64,000 nt of DNA from Glutinoglossum americanum. Lineage: Eukaryota; Ascomycota; Geoglossomycetes; Geoglossales; Geoglossaceae. How positions within the stretch are numbered: position 1 is the stretch's first letter; each line of letters opens with the position of its first letter. Of the stretch, positions 35,341 to 46,569 are shown piece by piece. Location of the stretch: contig JAGHQL010000016.1 in the NCBI GenBank assembly GCA_020080175.1, positions 124,001-188,000 on the forward strand, in the 5' to 3' direction. The position numbers and the translations under genes are program-made. A model generated the notes under the pieces. The model was not told the DNA's origin. It made no database searches and saw only the letters and a program-made list of their open reading frames with translations.

Positions 35341-37202
35341 TTTGCGGAGGGAGGGAGAGTGAAGTGAGCCGTACGACGGCATGGAAAGCCGAAAGTCGAT
35401 CAGACGTGAGGTTGTTGAACGTTCGATAAATCAGACAGCGGGTGAAAGAGCCGAGGGCGAAACCGCTGAATAAGGTCGAAATTGGAAGGCTAAGTTAACC
35501 TATAAGGCGCGTCCGCAAACGGGTGAAAGTGAAAGTGAATGTTGGAATGTTGAAAGGCCGAATAAAAAGGGAGCGAGTGGAGAGGGTAGTACTCGCACTT
35601 TCGGAGCACCCCGTATGGATCAGTATTGGGCTTGGGGGGGAGGGCAGACAAAGGCGGTGCCTGATTCAGCAGACTGAGAAACCTCACCACGGCGTTTGGC
35701 TATGCGAAAACCGGGCCGACGAACGCTGAGACGTGCAGCGATGCGATGCCCCGGTAAAAGGGAGCGCGCGCGAGATGGTGGTGACGAAAGGAGTGGACGT
35801 CGAGTCGCAAAAGATAAGTTGGGGTGAACTGAGGCTATGGGATCTATGGGATAGGGTGCGGCAGGGAGACTTCGAGCAGAGTTCTCGCCAGCCCGTGCAA
35901 GACAAGCGACAAGGGTATGTTTCACCTCTCGCAAGAGTACACAAGAGACACAATAGCGGCAGTCAGGGACAAACGCGAACCCTTCGCACAGCAACTCTGG
36001 CTGGGTCTCGAAACAAGCTCGGAGTATGTTTATCACCCGTAGTTAGTATGGAGCCGCCGCCGACAACTCGCGAGTTTTCTAGGTGCTGGTTTGCAGCGCG
36101 ACGGGCCTGGGCCTGTTGAGGTAACACACACCGTCAATGAGTAACGGTGCGATCACGAAGTGACAGGGAAATCACCGACGTGTCCCCCCTCTGGATAAGG
36201 AATAAAAGAGGGAGAAAAGGAGGGAGCGTTGTATTGCGTTGCAAGGAACAATCCAGGATGGGAGATGCAAGGAAGATTCCAGGCCGGTACATTATCACTG
36301 CGTAGTAAGGCTTGTCTGGCTAAACGAGGCTATATTTGATTTGTGCCGACCGGAGTTACAAACCGATGTACAGTACATCCGTGGCAACGCTTTTCTCGCC
36401 ATAATCCTCACTAATTCCATCGCTCTGTGCCCCGCGGCCTGCCTCTGTGCGCTGTGCGCTGTGCTCCATCTACTATACCCAGGGTGGAAGTTATGATGGT
36501 CCATAGCGGCGAAATCGACAACTTGAGCTCCCAATGTTCGTCGCCAACTTGGCGGTAATTTCCCTATGGGCCGCATTATTACGCCAAGGAAAAGCAATGC
36601 AAGATCGGAAAGGAAGTTCTTGATGCGTTCAACTGCGTCATACGCTCGGAGACAGACATCCTATCATGGCTTATTTTTACTCAGCACCATGTAATCGTGA
36701 TACAAACACCACAATGCATTGTTCTACGAATGATTTTCTGATACAGAAAATTTTTTCTATCGCGACCTTCTCTTCTCTTATCTTTCTCCTTCCTTCGATC
36801 TTCATGAAACGGGGTCAATCTATCACTGCTCTACAATCAATATATTAAGCTCTACCCCCGAGGTCGGCCAGTGCTCTTGCCAGCATAATTGTATTACATC
36901 GCTGAAACAGACATTCGAGCACCACAGCTCCAGGTACACAATTTTGCTGTAACTTCGCGAGACAACTGGGGAATAAATTCTTCATCCTCTTTGTTTCTCT
37001 ACCCCAAATAAGACTGACCGTCCGTGGTAAGGCGCGGGTACATACATGTAGGGTGCGAGCCCGCCAAATTCTACTGTGTTCCAATTTCCAAAGAGCGGAA
37101 GTAAGATTCCATAGCCTCTTCACCCCCAAGAGGTGTTCCAGTAGGCTCCAGATGCGGCTGAGTTGCGCATTTTCTTTGGTAAGCTACGAGTGGGGTTCTT
37201 CG
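35341..37202. other. Long SHO1 5' flank, 1.9 kb
   Basis: Only short incoherent frames on both strands. The stretch holds purine-rich blocks (around 35.5-35.9 kb) and no recognised gene, tRNA or repeat. It is the longest promoter-side gap in the window and could hold a long SHO1 leader or an unrecognised RNA gene. Confidence 0.45.
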
Positions 37203-37893
37203 TCATAATACATTATCAGCTTTCTCCCGCATGGCCTCCTGCCTCCTAACACCTCTCTCAACCCCCGCAATTCGTCCTTCCCACTCCGCCCAACATTCTC
37301 CTCCGCCTAACACGCTTATCCTGTACCACCGTTCCAACACCTCTGTACTGCGCCTGCTAAGCTCCACAAGCTCTCTAGTTTGGGCTTCTTGCACAATCTC
37401 GATTTTCGAAATACGTGGTTGCAGTGCTATAAGGGACGCTGAAGTCTCAGCTGGTGGAACAGGAACATCGAGAATGGAAGTCAGTCTGGAGGCGGCTGTA
37501 GGGTATAGTGTGGCTGAAGATAGCACAATCGATAATAAATTTGAAGTGCCAAGGGAGGCTGGAATCTGTTCTGGGGGCAATGACTGGAAGAGGTCTGGAT
37601 AGAGGATGTCTGGGCCGAGTTAGTACTATAGTTCTAGCCTCTAATGATGGGGGCGGCTCACAGAGGTCTAGAATCTCTTTCGCAACCTTTGATTTGGAAG
37701 AGAGTCTTTTCAATGCATTTTCCAACATTGCCAGACGCTCTGTGACTGGAACCTTAACTTCATCGTCCCTGGCTTCTGGAGGATCGTGAGAGATACCGGC
37801 TCGATCGCCGGCGAGGAGAAACTCTACCCTTCGAAGACGAGCTTCAAGTAAATCTACCGTACTCGAGGCTGTCTTATCAAAGCTATTTTCCAT
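37203..37893 (-). CDS. ro-10: Dynactin p24-type subunit, nuclear distribution protein RO-10
   Basis: Exons 37893-37662 and 37609-37203 (212 aa; intron 52 nt). The protein starts with a helix LLEARLRRVEFLLAGD. It continues with VPVTERLAMLENALKRLSSK, KVAKEILDLY|ILYPDLFQSL and VELSRRSTEVLERWYRISVL, and ends in a charged helix. This heptad-rich pattern and length match the fungal RO-10/dynactin p24 family. In Neurospora ro-10 is needed for nuclear distribution along hyphae and stabilises the dynactin shoulder. It is the second dynein-machinery gene here, besides the light intermediate chain. The assignment is by overall pattern rather than an enzymatic motif. Confidence 0.82.
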
Positions 37894-38224
37894 CGTGATA
37901 ACTGAGAAAAGACCCTAACAATTTTCGGGGTCAAAGTGCAGGGATGACGTAAGAGAGAATGGCGCTGCTTTTATGCTTACTAATCTTCGATATCTCGTGA
38001 CGGCTACGTGTATGAAATGAAATTCTATTACTTCACGGCTTTTCAACTTCATCTCACCAACAAAGGCTAGAGAAGCTGAGGGTGGAGGGTAGGCTGCGGA
38101 AGCAAATCTGGTTTTGGTTCCAAACGACGATGTACTCCGCCATCAATCCTGAGCCAAATGAGGGCGGCTCACGCCCTGTAAGCGCGAGTCCTTCCACCAG
38201 AGGCCGGAGGTACGATCTACTCCC
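37894..38224. other. Divergent promoter, RO-10 / AVT transporter
   Basis: 331 bp between opposite start codons; no additional feature recognised. Confidence 0.55.
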
Positions 38225-40025
38225 ATGCCATACCTCAAAAACGAGCTGATTATGGAATTCACACATAGAAGGCGAAGAAGTCGATCCGCCAAAGACTTCG
38301 GGATTATCGGTCAAGCTAGCTGGCTCAGCAGCGTTATCAATCTTGTCAATACAAGTACGCTGATCCCTCCTTCAACAATCTCGACCTCTGGTGGTGCTGA
38401 CTTACCCTCCTGTCCCAGTCATTGGCGCCGGCGTGCTAGCGATGCCATCCGTACTTTCACACATGGGAATCGTCCCGGGTACACTCGTTATCATCTGGGC
38501 AGGTCTGACATCCGGATTTGGACTCTACCTCCAGACGCGGTGCGCAAGATATCTGGACAGAGGGTCGGCCTCTTTTTTTGCCTTGTCTCAAATCACCTAT
38601 CCTAACGCAGCTGTCATCTTCGATACAGCTATTGCTATCAAGTGTTTTGGTGTTGGCGTGAGCTACCTTATTATTATCGGTGACTTGATGCCAGGAGTAG
38701 TAAAGGGGATATATGAGAACGCTGGGCAGCTAGAGTTTTTGGTAGACCGTCATTTCTGGGTGACTGCCTTCATGTAAGTTTGAGCAGATGAAATGGCCAA
38801 CCGTACTTGTCCCAGAGTACCTCATTTTCTCCCCCGCCCACAAGCGTGCTACAAGGACATCAACCTAACAAAGAAACCAATAAGGCTTGTCGTTATTCCA
38901 TTATCTTTCCTCCGCCGACTTGATTCGCTCAAATATACCAGCGTTGTCGCACTCACTTCTATTGGATACCTGGTGATCCTAGTGGTGGCACATTTTTTCA
39001 AAGGTGACACCATGGCGAATCGGGGTGACATTCGGGTGGTAAGGTGGGGCGGTGCCATTCCAGCTCTGAGCAGTCTCCCCGTGGTAGTGTTTGCCTATAC
39101 CTGCCATCAGAATGTGAGTATAGTACTCCGTCCCGAATTCATTGCAGAAATTATCCCAGCCATGGAACTAACTGTTGGTTCATTAGATGTTTTCCGTCCT
39201 CAACGAAATCAACAACAACTCGCACTACCGCACAACTACAGTCATTTTTACCAGTATCGGCTCAGCAGGCATGGTATATATTCTTGTAGGCATCACCGGA
39301 TACCTGTCCTTCGGCAACAGCGTCTCCGGTAACATCATTGGGATGTGTATGTACTCAAGACTTCATCCTTTCAGCCATTTTTCCTCCCTAAACCCAGATA
39401 CTAACTAGACATAGACATACCCTCGATCGTCTCCACGATCGGGAAGGCTGCTATCGTAGTCCTTGTCATGTTCTCCTACCCACTACAGATTCACCCTTGC
39501 AGAGCGTCGGTTGATGCAGTGCTAAAGTGGAGGCCACTAAAGCGCAGCTCCTCAACCCGATCGCCAAATAGGTCACCTTCCAGAACAATGCCCCTACTCA
39601 ATTCAGGAAAATCCATAGGCAATGGGAGAGATGACTCTATGGGAGAGACCAGATTTGCAGCTATCACGACAATAATCATAGTATCTAGCTACTTGGTAGC
39701 AATGAGTGTAACATCACTCGAACGGTCGCTAGCTTATGTCGGAAGCACAGGAAGCACTAGCATCAGCTTTATTCTTCCCGGCCTGTTCTACTACAAAATC
39801 TCGGCACCAGACTCGCCCTTACACCAGTCAATCAAGGACGATGACGATGAAACCGGCGACTCGGAGAGTGGATACGATGAGGGTCTTCTGGGGGGAGGTG
39901 GGACAAGAACGAGCCGTTTGAAGAAAGACTTGATAAGGACACTCAGCTTGGCGTTAGCTATCTATGGCTTAATTGTCATGGTAGTCTGCTTTATTACAAA
40001 CACCTTTTTCATTGTTGCGCATTAA
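38225..40025 (+). CDS. Vacuolar amino-acid transporter (AVT/SLC38 family)
   Basis: Exons 38225-38354, 38419-38773, 38885-39113, 39187-39346 and 39415-40025 (494 aa; introns 64, 111, 73 and 68 nt). The first membrane helix carries the family hallmark SVINLVNTIIGAGVLAMP. About eleven hydrophobic segments follow, including GLTSGFGLYLQ, CFGVGVSYLIIIGDLMP, PVVVFAYTCHQN, GITGYLSFGNSVSGNII and VLVMFSYPLQIHPCR. This is the Aa_trans (PF01490) fold of yeast Avt5/6/7, which export neutral or acidic amino acids from the vacuole by proton-coupled transport. Two cytosolic low-complexity stretches are present: a Ser/Arg loop and an acidic loop (DDDDETGDSESGYDEG). A second ATG at 38252 may be the true start. 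Substrate cannot be read from sequence. Confidence 0.9.
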
Positions 40026-40297
40026 TTGCCCACTTTTAGAATCGGCATCAAATCAACTGTTCATTTATCATGGTGGCGTTTAACTATGTTTCTAGGAATA
40101 TTTCGAATTTTAGACAATTGCAAGTCTATGGGCAGGGCATCAATCTGGTTGGTTGTCTGGAATTATATACACCGGTTTTGTACATACATAGCGTGAATGC
40201 AAACAATTATGACCTGAACTAACACTATAGCACCAGACAATCTAACGCGCCCGACGCCGCCATAAATCCTATTTAAACAACCTCATTCGGCTCTCCG

Positions 40298-40859
40298 TCA
40301 ATCAGATGAGGGCAATTGTGATTGTATAGCTCTCGTAGCTTGACCTGGGCGGTATTTAGGTTCAAGGAGGCCAGCCTAGAAGACTGTTAGTGCTCCATAT
40401 GCATTGCGGAGGCATGATTGCAAAGGACGCTTTTAATAAAGCAACCAAACAGCGACAACGCAGTGCTCTTACCATTGACAATAGTCGCCATACGGGGTCT
40501 GAAGGTTGAGCCCCAACACCCAGCCAATATTTCGCCCGCATAGAATCCAATCGAATGTCCTTAAACGGCTTGCCTTCGCCATCCGGGGGCTGTTTTGGAA
40601 TGGGATCATAAGTCCCTATCCAGAGAAGATATATCAGCAAAGCCATTCCTGAGAACAATGCACTCTCGCATTTCTTGGTAGACGCATACCCAGAACCTCG
40701 ATCGGTTTACTATTTCTAGCGGTCCTGTTAACGCGCAAGTTAGTATGAAATCAGCCGCGTAGGCTTGTTCATAGACACTTGCCTTGCATGAGCGACCACT
40801 ATGTTGTAGAATGGGGCATGGCGCTTCCCAAATCGTGCTAAGCGTATTCTCACAACCAT
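40298..40859 (-). CDS. MRPS16: Mitochondrial ribosomal protein bS16m
   Basis: Four short exons, 40859-40783, 40724-40690, 40615-40473 and 40375-40298 (110 aa). The product begins MVVRIRLARFGKRHAPFYNI and continues VVAHAR|TARNSKPIEVLG|TYDPIPKQ, then RAKYWLGVGAQPSDPVWRLL and AGLLEPKYRP. This is the full bS16 core with a short C-terminal extension. The first intron uses a GC donor (AG|GCAAGT) with a normal AG acceptor; no GT alternative keeps the frame. The other two introns are GT-AG (74 and 97 nt). The ATG used is 100 bp downstream of an out-of-frame ATG on the same strand. bS16m assembles into the mitochondrial small subunit, as does mS45 at 4.9 kb. Confidence 0.93.
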
Positions 40860-41061
40860 CTTTGTTGTTGTGGGCTAAATCTGAGCGAGGAGGTGAAGTT
40901 GCGTCGTCAAATTCTCGAGATGAAATTCTCGGGGCCAATCGGAAGGCGCGAGGAAGGACCATCAAACTTAAACTATTTTTTTAATTTTTTTATTCTTTTA
41001 TTTCTTAGGGATGACGACATTTCCCAGCACAACTTGCTCTCAAAACAACTCGCATCTTAAT

Positions 41062-42089
41062 ATGGCACTTAAGGTAAAGCAATGCTCTGCGTTTCTGCTC
41101 CTTAGGCTTATTCGCACCAGACTCTTTCCGCTAAGAATGCCATCGCGCTTGATAAGGACCTTATGAGTATCGGAGCTTTCTCCATCGACCAATTGATGGA
41201 GCTAGCTGGTTTATCCGTCTCTCAAGCAGGTGAGTGCTTGTGGGTGGTACTGGCGTTCCAAATACTAATACCATTCTGCCAGTCTATAGACTACATCCCC
41301 TGGGCAAAGGGAAAAGAATTCTTATTGCGTGTGGCCCTGGAAATAATGGTATGGGCTCCAAGTGGCATCCTGTACCCCAGCGTATCCGATTAAGTTGGTA
41401 TAGGCGGAGATGGCCTGGTCGCTGCTCGCCATTTATCGCATTATGGCTACCAGCCGATCATCTACTACCCGAAACAGAGCAAAAATGAGCTCTATCAGGT
41501 TCGGAATTTATCGACTTTCACCAGTACAATACCTCGGTTCGAGCTGATAGATTCCAGCGATTGGTCACTCAACTAAAGAACCTCGATGTTCCATTTACCG
41601 AGGACTTCCAATCTGCGTTAAGAGAGTCGCATCACGTTGTCGATGCGATCTTTGGTAAATGTCTCTCCCGCACATCGTCTACTACCCATTTACAACCCCT
41701 CCAGGCTTTAGTTTCTCCGGAGATGTCCGAGAACCGTTCCCTTCCGTGATCGAGGCCTTGAAAACAACCTCACTACCTGTAACATCGGTTGATGCACCGT
41801 CCTCATGGGATATCGAGGAGGGGCCACCGAAGTCAGGACCAGGGAAAGACTTCCACCCCACGGCGTTAGTTAGCTTGACCGCACCAAAGCCCCTGGTGAA
41901 ATGGTTCAAGGGACGTCATTTTTTGGGAGGACGGTGGGTAGCCAAAGCCACGATTTCCTGATCTCACTGACACAAACCCACCTAAGATTTTTGAGCCCAG
42001 AGATCGCAGGGAAGTATAACCTTGACCTACCAGAGTATAGTGGAATCGACCAGATTGTAGAACTAGGGCCCAGCGGTCAGAAGCTTTAG
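41062..42089 (+). CDS. NNR1: NAD(P)H-hydrate epimerase (YjeF_N domain)
   Basis: Seven small exons: 41062-41073, 41121-41229, 41283-41348, 41404-41498, 41558-41654, 41705-41933 and 41987-42089 (236 aa; introns 47-59 nt). The protein begins [18 protein letters not shown]. The YjeF_N pattern follows: [20 protein letters not shown], then [49 protein letters not shown] and [20 protein letters not shown]. The GPGNNGGDGL loop and the DAPSSWD catalytic region are intact. The enzyme interconverts R- and S-NAD(P)HX so that the dehydratase can repair damaged cofactor. The first exon codes for only four residues; a nearer AG would give a 32-nt intron, which I consider too short. Confidence 0.94.
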
Positions 42090-42831
42090 TTTATTTCTGC
42101 CCCTCCTTCCTTGCTATTTCACTTCCATGTTATAGTTGGGCCGGAAAGGTGCACTATAAATCACCCAAGCTGTTAAACGGTTCACCGGAGGGACATACGG
42201 AAAGTATAGAAAACACGCAAGTCCATTCTTAACTTTCTCCTAAACTAATTAGTTGACTGGATTAATTAATTAATTTGAGATGGCAGTATGTGATGCAGGG
42301 GATGATTTAGTATCTTGTTAGTAGTTCCTGTATGAGAAAAACATTAAAAATCTACTTAAGCAGTGCATTATATATTCCCGTAAAATTGCGCCCATGTACT
42401 TGCTCCATTTATACACCGATGTAACTCAGATGTTTTTTGGAGTGGTGCTCTTCAAGTGTGGAAGTATTGCAGTTGCGAAATTGCCGTTGATTTGACGTTA
42501 TCGCGCCAGACCCTGGATCCAGCCAACAGCTGGTTTATTGGGAGAGGCGTAAAGTCTAGAGTCGTGAACATCAAATCTAGTTCCGCCTAAACGGATCTCC
42601 TTCTGCCTAATTTTTGAAAATTTGGTCTGTAACTCGGCTGTATTAGAGATGGCTTAGCTATGTTCCGCTCCTGGTGGGTGGTCTCGGCGCTGATTTAGCC
42701 ATGCTGCCAAAAATGGGCTTATAGCCCTCCTTATTCCGAGGGCTATTCTAATTAGAAATCTGTATTACTCCCTAGCGATGGTGTCTCGTGTACTATACAA
42801 AAACCCGCCCGTGCTGCGCATATGCAAATCG
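42090..42831. other. Convergent intergenic, 0.7 kb
   Basis: 3' flanks of NNR1 and VPS34; includes an AT-rich stretch with TTAATTAATTAATT near 42265; nothing else recognised. Confidence 0.55.
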
Positions 42832-45800
42832 CTAAGCTCTCCATTGCTGCACAAGCCCATGCAACCGGTCAATAACAACGGGGACGATCGCATTCATACT
42901 GTCGGCAATGAGTGCCTCGAAATGCCTTATCGCCTCCTCCTCACTCATCTCTAAGTGGAACCTCTCCTTAACTTTCAATACCGCCTTATCCGGCTCCATT
43001 TTGATGTCGGGGATATTCGCGTCAACCATAAGGCTGAATAAATTGAGAATTAGATTGCTGGACTTCCTGAGAGTCGTATAGGCGGTAAAGCAGTATTGTT
43101 TAAAGGCAGCATAATGTGGAGAGGATAATCCGCCCATGCCTTCGACCATTTCTTTGCAGAGCTTCATGGCAGGGGCGAACGGTTTAGGATCGCGGCCGAG
43201 AATGAAACCGAAGTCAGCATGGAAAAAATGGCCTATTGAAGCAGCTGTCAATATTCGCCATGAAATGTGGTGGCCTTTGACTTATACCATCAGGTGCCAA
43301 CAGCAAATTGTCCAAATGACGATCTCCAACTCCCAAAATATATGTTATAACGCAGTATCCTGCACAGCTTCTGACATAGGTCTCCATTACCTCTTTCCTT
43401 ATTCCGAGCGGCTCTCCCTCATCCGGATTATTTGCCTTTAGATAGGCCAGGATACTACCCCGATACTTCGTCCCAGCGGCCGCCAAACTTGTGGACGCCA
43501 CGTATTGTACGGCTCCAGCGTTGGCACTTGTCGCTAAAATTCGATAAGGCGAGAGCTTTAAGTCGAGGTTCTCTTTCCGGAGGAGCTTGTCCATAAGTGT
43601 GACTATCTGAATTACCAGCTGGTCCTGGCGCAAGTCATCGCCAGTCTTGAATATAATAGAGTACTTTCTCCCATCAGATGTCTTGAAGGGTATGAGAAGT
43701 GGGAATAGAGAAGACTTGAATACAGTGGCTTCTTCAGGGTAGCAGCCGGTGATGGACACAGCAGGATCCAGTGGAAGCGGGAGTGGCGGGTCGAAGTGCG
43801 TGAACTCATTCTTTGGATCTGCTAAGAATTTCTTAAGCCGTTCAATTTTCCGTGGCCGATCTTCTCTTGAGAATCGAATCTCCTTGGAAATTTTAGAGAG
43901 AACCGTTATAAGTTCGCCTTGCCTAAGCAGGGTTTTCCGTCTCTCTACTCCGTCTGGGGTCTTTTGCGCCACTCATATAAGCGATATTCTTGAGGCCATG
44001 AGGGAAAGGAACAAGTAATAGCACGGAGTGACTTGCCTTGGTGAGTTCTGTCATAAAATTGAACTCTACCCTGGCGAACAGTTTGCGGTGCTCTTTAACC
44101 TGGTCGGGGCTGCGGTCGTCGCACTCGACCATTAAGTACCAATGGAGGTAATTGCCTAACATGGCATTATTTGTGGCCCGAGCGATCAAGAAGTTCGCAA
44201 GAGAGGAATCGTGGATAACGTCATTCGTTGTTTCAGGGGATATTTTCTCGAATTTGAGGGCTTGAACTAATTGAAGAAGGTAAAGTAAGAGTTCCTGGAT
44301 AGTTAGCTCAATGCGAGTACTCCCAACTTCCCCAATTAAAAGAAAACGTATTATACCTCATCGTCAGACTTCTTCAGCCTATCGACGGCATATGCTCTCA
44401 CTGCAGGATTATCAAATATAGGACCTAGCAGCTCGAGAGCATCATCAACGTCAATTTCAGTCCATTTGGGGAGTATCTGTACGGCCTGTCTTGCTTCCCC
44501 TTGGTCGTGCCACGCGACTGATTTAACGAACTTCGTGAGCGCCTACATAGGATTTGTTAGTTGCGGACAGGGATATTTGACGGCGCATTATTATATACCC
44601 GTTTGTCTCGTGATAGATGATGTCTAAATTTCCACACCAAGTCTTTCTCTTCAGGGTTAAGCTCATGCGTAGGGCCATATGCCATAATAACCTAAGGTAA
44701 ATAGTGGGATTAGCCTGCATACCAGGCGGATCGTTCCTTTGGCAGAGGGAAGTTCGAGTGATAGAACGCACGTTCAGCTCGTCGCGTATCTTAGCATTCG
44801 GTTTCAGATCCCTATCTAAGAGTCCGGTTCTGTGGCTTCGAACCAGTCGCCTATGCTTGCTCTCTGCTGGGTTGTCTCTTGCACCCACTTCGGGATCATA
44901 AACCTTCATTAACCTGCCTCCGTATCCATACGCGTCGCCATTATCTCCGATTCCGCCAATACCGGGACCCAACTCTACCTGGGGTGGAGGCTTGAGGGTA
45001 ATGTTTGACGAGGTCGGGGTGCTGTGAGGGTGTGAGGAGATGGGAGCCGCAGGATATTCGTGATCGGTGAACACAATTGGGAAGTCGAAACGAAGAAAGT
45101 CAATGCAGAGAACGAAATCACTCTCATCCTCTTGATAGTCGGCTTTCGGGTCCAAGTTTCTAGCGCTAACTGTCTTATCATCGAGCTCCTTCTGTTTTAT
45201 GTTCTGATCTTCATGCGTAGGATGATTCCCGGCATTTATTGATTTCCCCTTTGAGGATCTCTTCACCCAGTCTGACCTTTGCGAGCCACGTTTCTCGACC
45301 CCACGAAAGACTAGAATATCGAGCCAATCGACGCGAGGTATCTCGCCCATCTCGTGTTTCTTGAATAATTTCTCTAGCCTATCCAATTCATCTGCCTCGG
45401 AATCTCCAACGCCATGGATCCCGATATTCATATCCGATCGACGAGGAGAAGGAAGCACAGATGGGGTTTTCGTGAGAGACAGGCCATCCGCTACCTTGTG
45501 ACGATGGATGTGGCATTTTTGTCGACCTTTCTGAAGAGTATTGTCTTTCTCGAACATTGGAATAGTGGTACCTCCGAATGGGACAGCATGACCCCTTGCC
45601 CCATGGCCCCCTGTTGGTGAGAGGTCCCAGATTGTTATTGCGAGTTGCGAGCTGAGTGGAAGCATAGAGTAGTTTACTGGAAGGGTGAGCCATTCATTCC
45701 ACCTAAACGCAGAGCATTAGCTCGCTTGATCGGAGCCCGATTCCTTTCGTGGGAAGGGATAACATACGCTCTGCTTGTCTTAAAAGATTTGTATGCTGTT

Positions 45801-46142
45801 TGTACAGGTGCAGCAAGAGGCTTAGAGTCCGCCCATAGTTGTACTGTGACATAGAGGTCCGAGTGGGGACTTTGGAATCATTAGCATACGACGCCCCCAG
45901 ATGGGCATGGAGCCATGAGGCCTACCTCAGATTTGACCCGATGTGTTTGAGTTCTGGCGAATGTAGTAAGGTTGAGAATGGAATAGGTGTCTGTTTCCCC
46001 TCCAAGCTGCTTCTGTAGCTCAACTATTAACCACTAGCCTTCAATAACGGAAGATAGTGCGATAAAATGCCAATATTACGAACATTCTCACGCTAACAGG
46101 AATTTCTAGTGCTTTAGAGCTTGCAAAAGAAAAGGTCTCCAT
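42832..46142 (-). CDS. VPS34: Phosphatidylinositol 3-kinase Vps34
   Basis: Nine exons: 46142-46084, 46012-45926, 45869-45768, 45702-44772, 44691-44599, 44542-44357, 44294-44037, 43960-43288 and 43232-42832 (929 aa). The N-terminal C2 domain begins METFSFASSKALEIPVSVRI and includes SDLYVTVQLWADSKP and WNEWLTLPVNY. The helical domain includes AYGPTHELNPEEKDLVWKF. The kinase domain has the catalytic loop GVGDRHLDNLLL and the activation-loop start HADFGFILGRDP. The protein ends HGLVQQWRA, the membrane-engaging helix typical of Vps34. It makes PI3P for endosome, vacuole and autophagy traffic. The seventh intron (44036-43961) uses a GC donor (AAG|GCAAGT) that restores MTELTK|TPDGVERRKTL. The first intron donor (GTTCGT) is a weaker consensus but gives the conserved VRISSLEGKQ. 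Confidence 0.96.
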
Positions 46143-46569
46143 ATTTCCAATATCTGTGACCCAATCTCCGTGGTCGTGCTTATCATTTTTATTGTGGTCA
46201 TCGTCGTTTTCGGGCGAGACATCTGCATTTCCGCATGGTGCCGGGTAAGCCAGCGTGAATGGCAAAAACCCGGGGAATAACGCGATGCGTCGTGACTTCC
46301 CGTGCCTTGACCAGCACGTCGCGTAGCAACGCCTGAACGTCAAAACCTCTATGGCCGGATAAAGTCGCTGATTACGAACATTTTCTATTTCTTCTACTTC
46401 GAGTGAACATATCCATTTTATAGTGATTAATCGGTTTGTATTCTTCGTGTGCGTCCATAGCCGTTCCTTTATCTGCACGACTCTAGGAGGGACGAGGCTG
46501 CAAGTACGGCGTTGACAGACGTTTCCCTAATCGCAACAAACACTCTCTTCTCCAGCGACACGCGCGACT
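46143..46569. other. Divergent promoter, VPS34 / NSE4
   Basis: 427 bp between two opposite start codons. The minus-strand frame that overlaps it upstream of METFSF has no family character. Confidence 0.55.

Noticed and set aside
40880-40965. Upstream minus-strand frame starting MVLPRAFRLAPR as the beginning of bS16m
   Set aside because: It is out of frame with the bS16 core; the ATG at 40859 opens the conserved MVVRIRLARFG directly.
41074-41105. 32-nt intron at the start of NNR1
   Set aside because: The next AG gives a 47-nt intron and a start (MALKTLSAK) that fits the family better.
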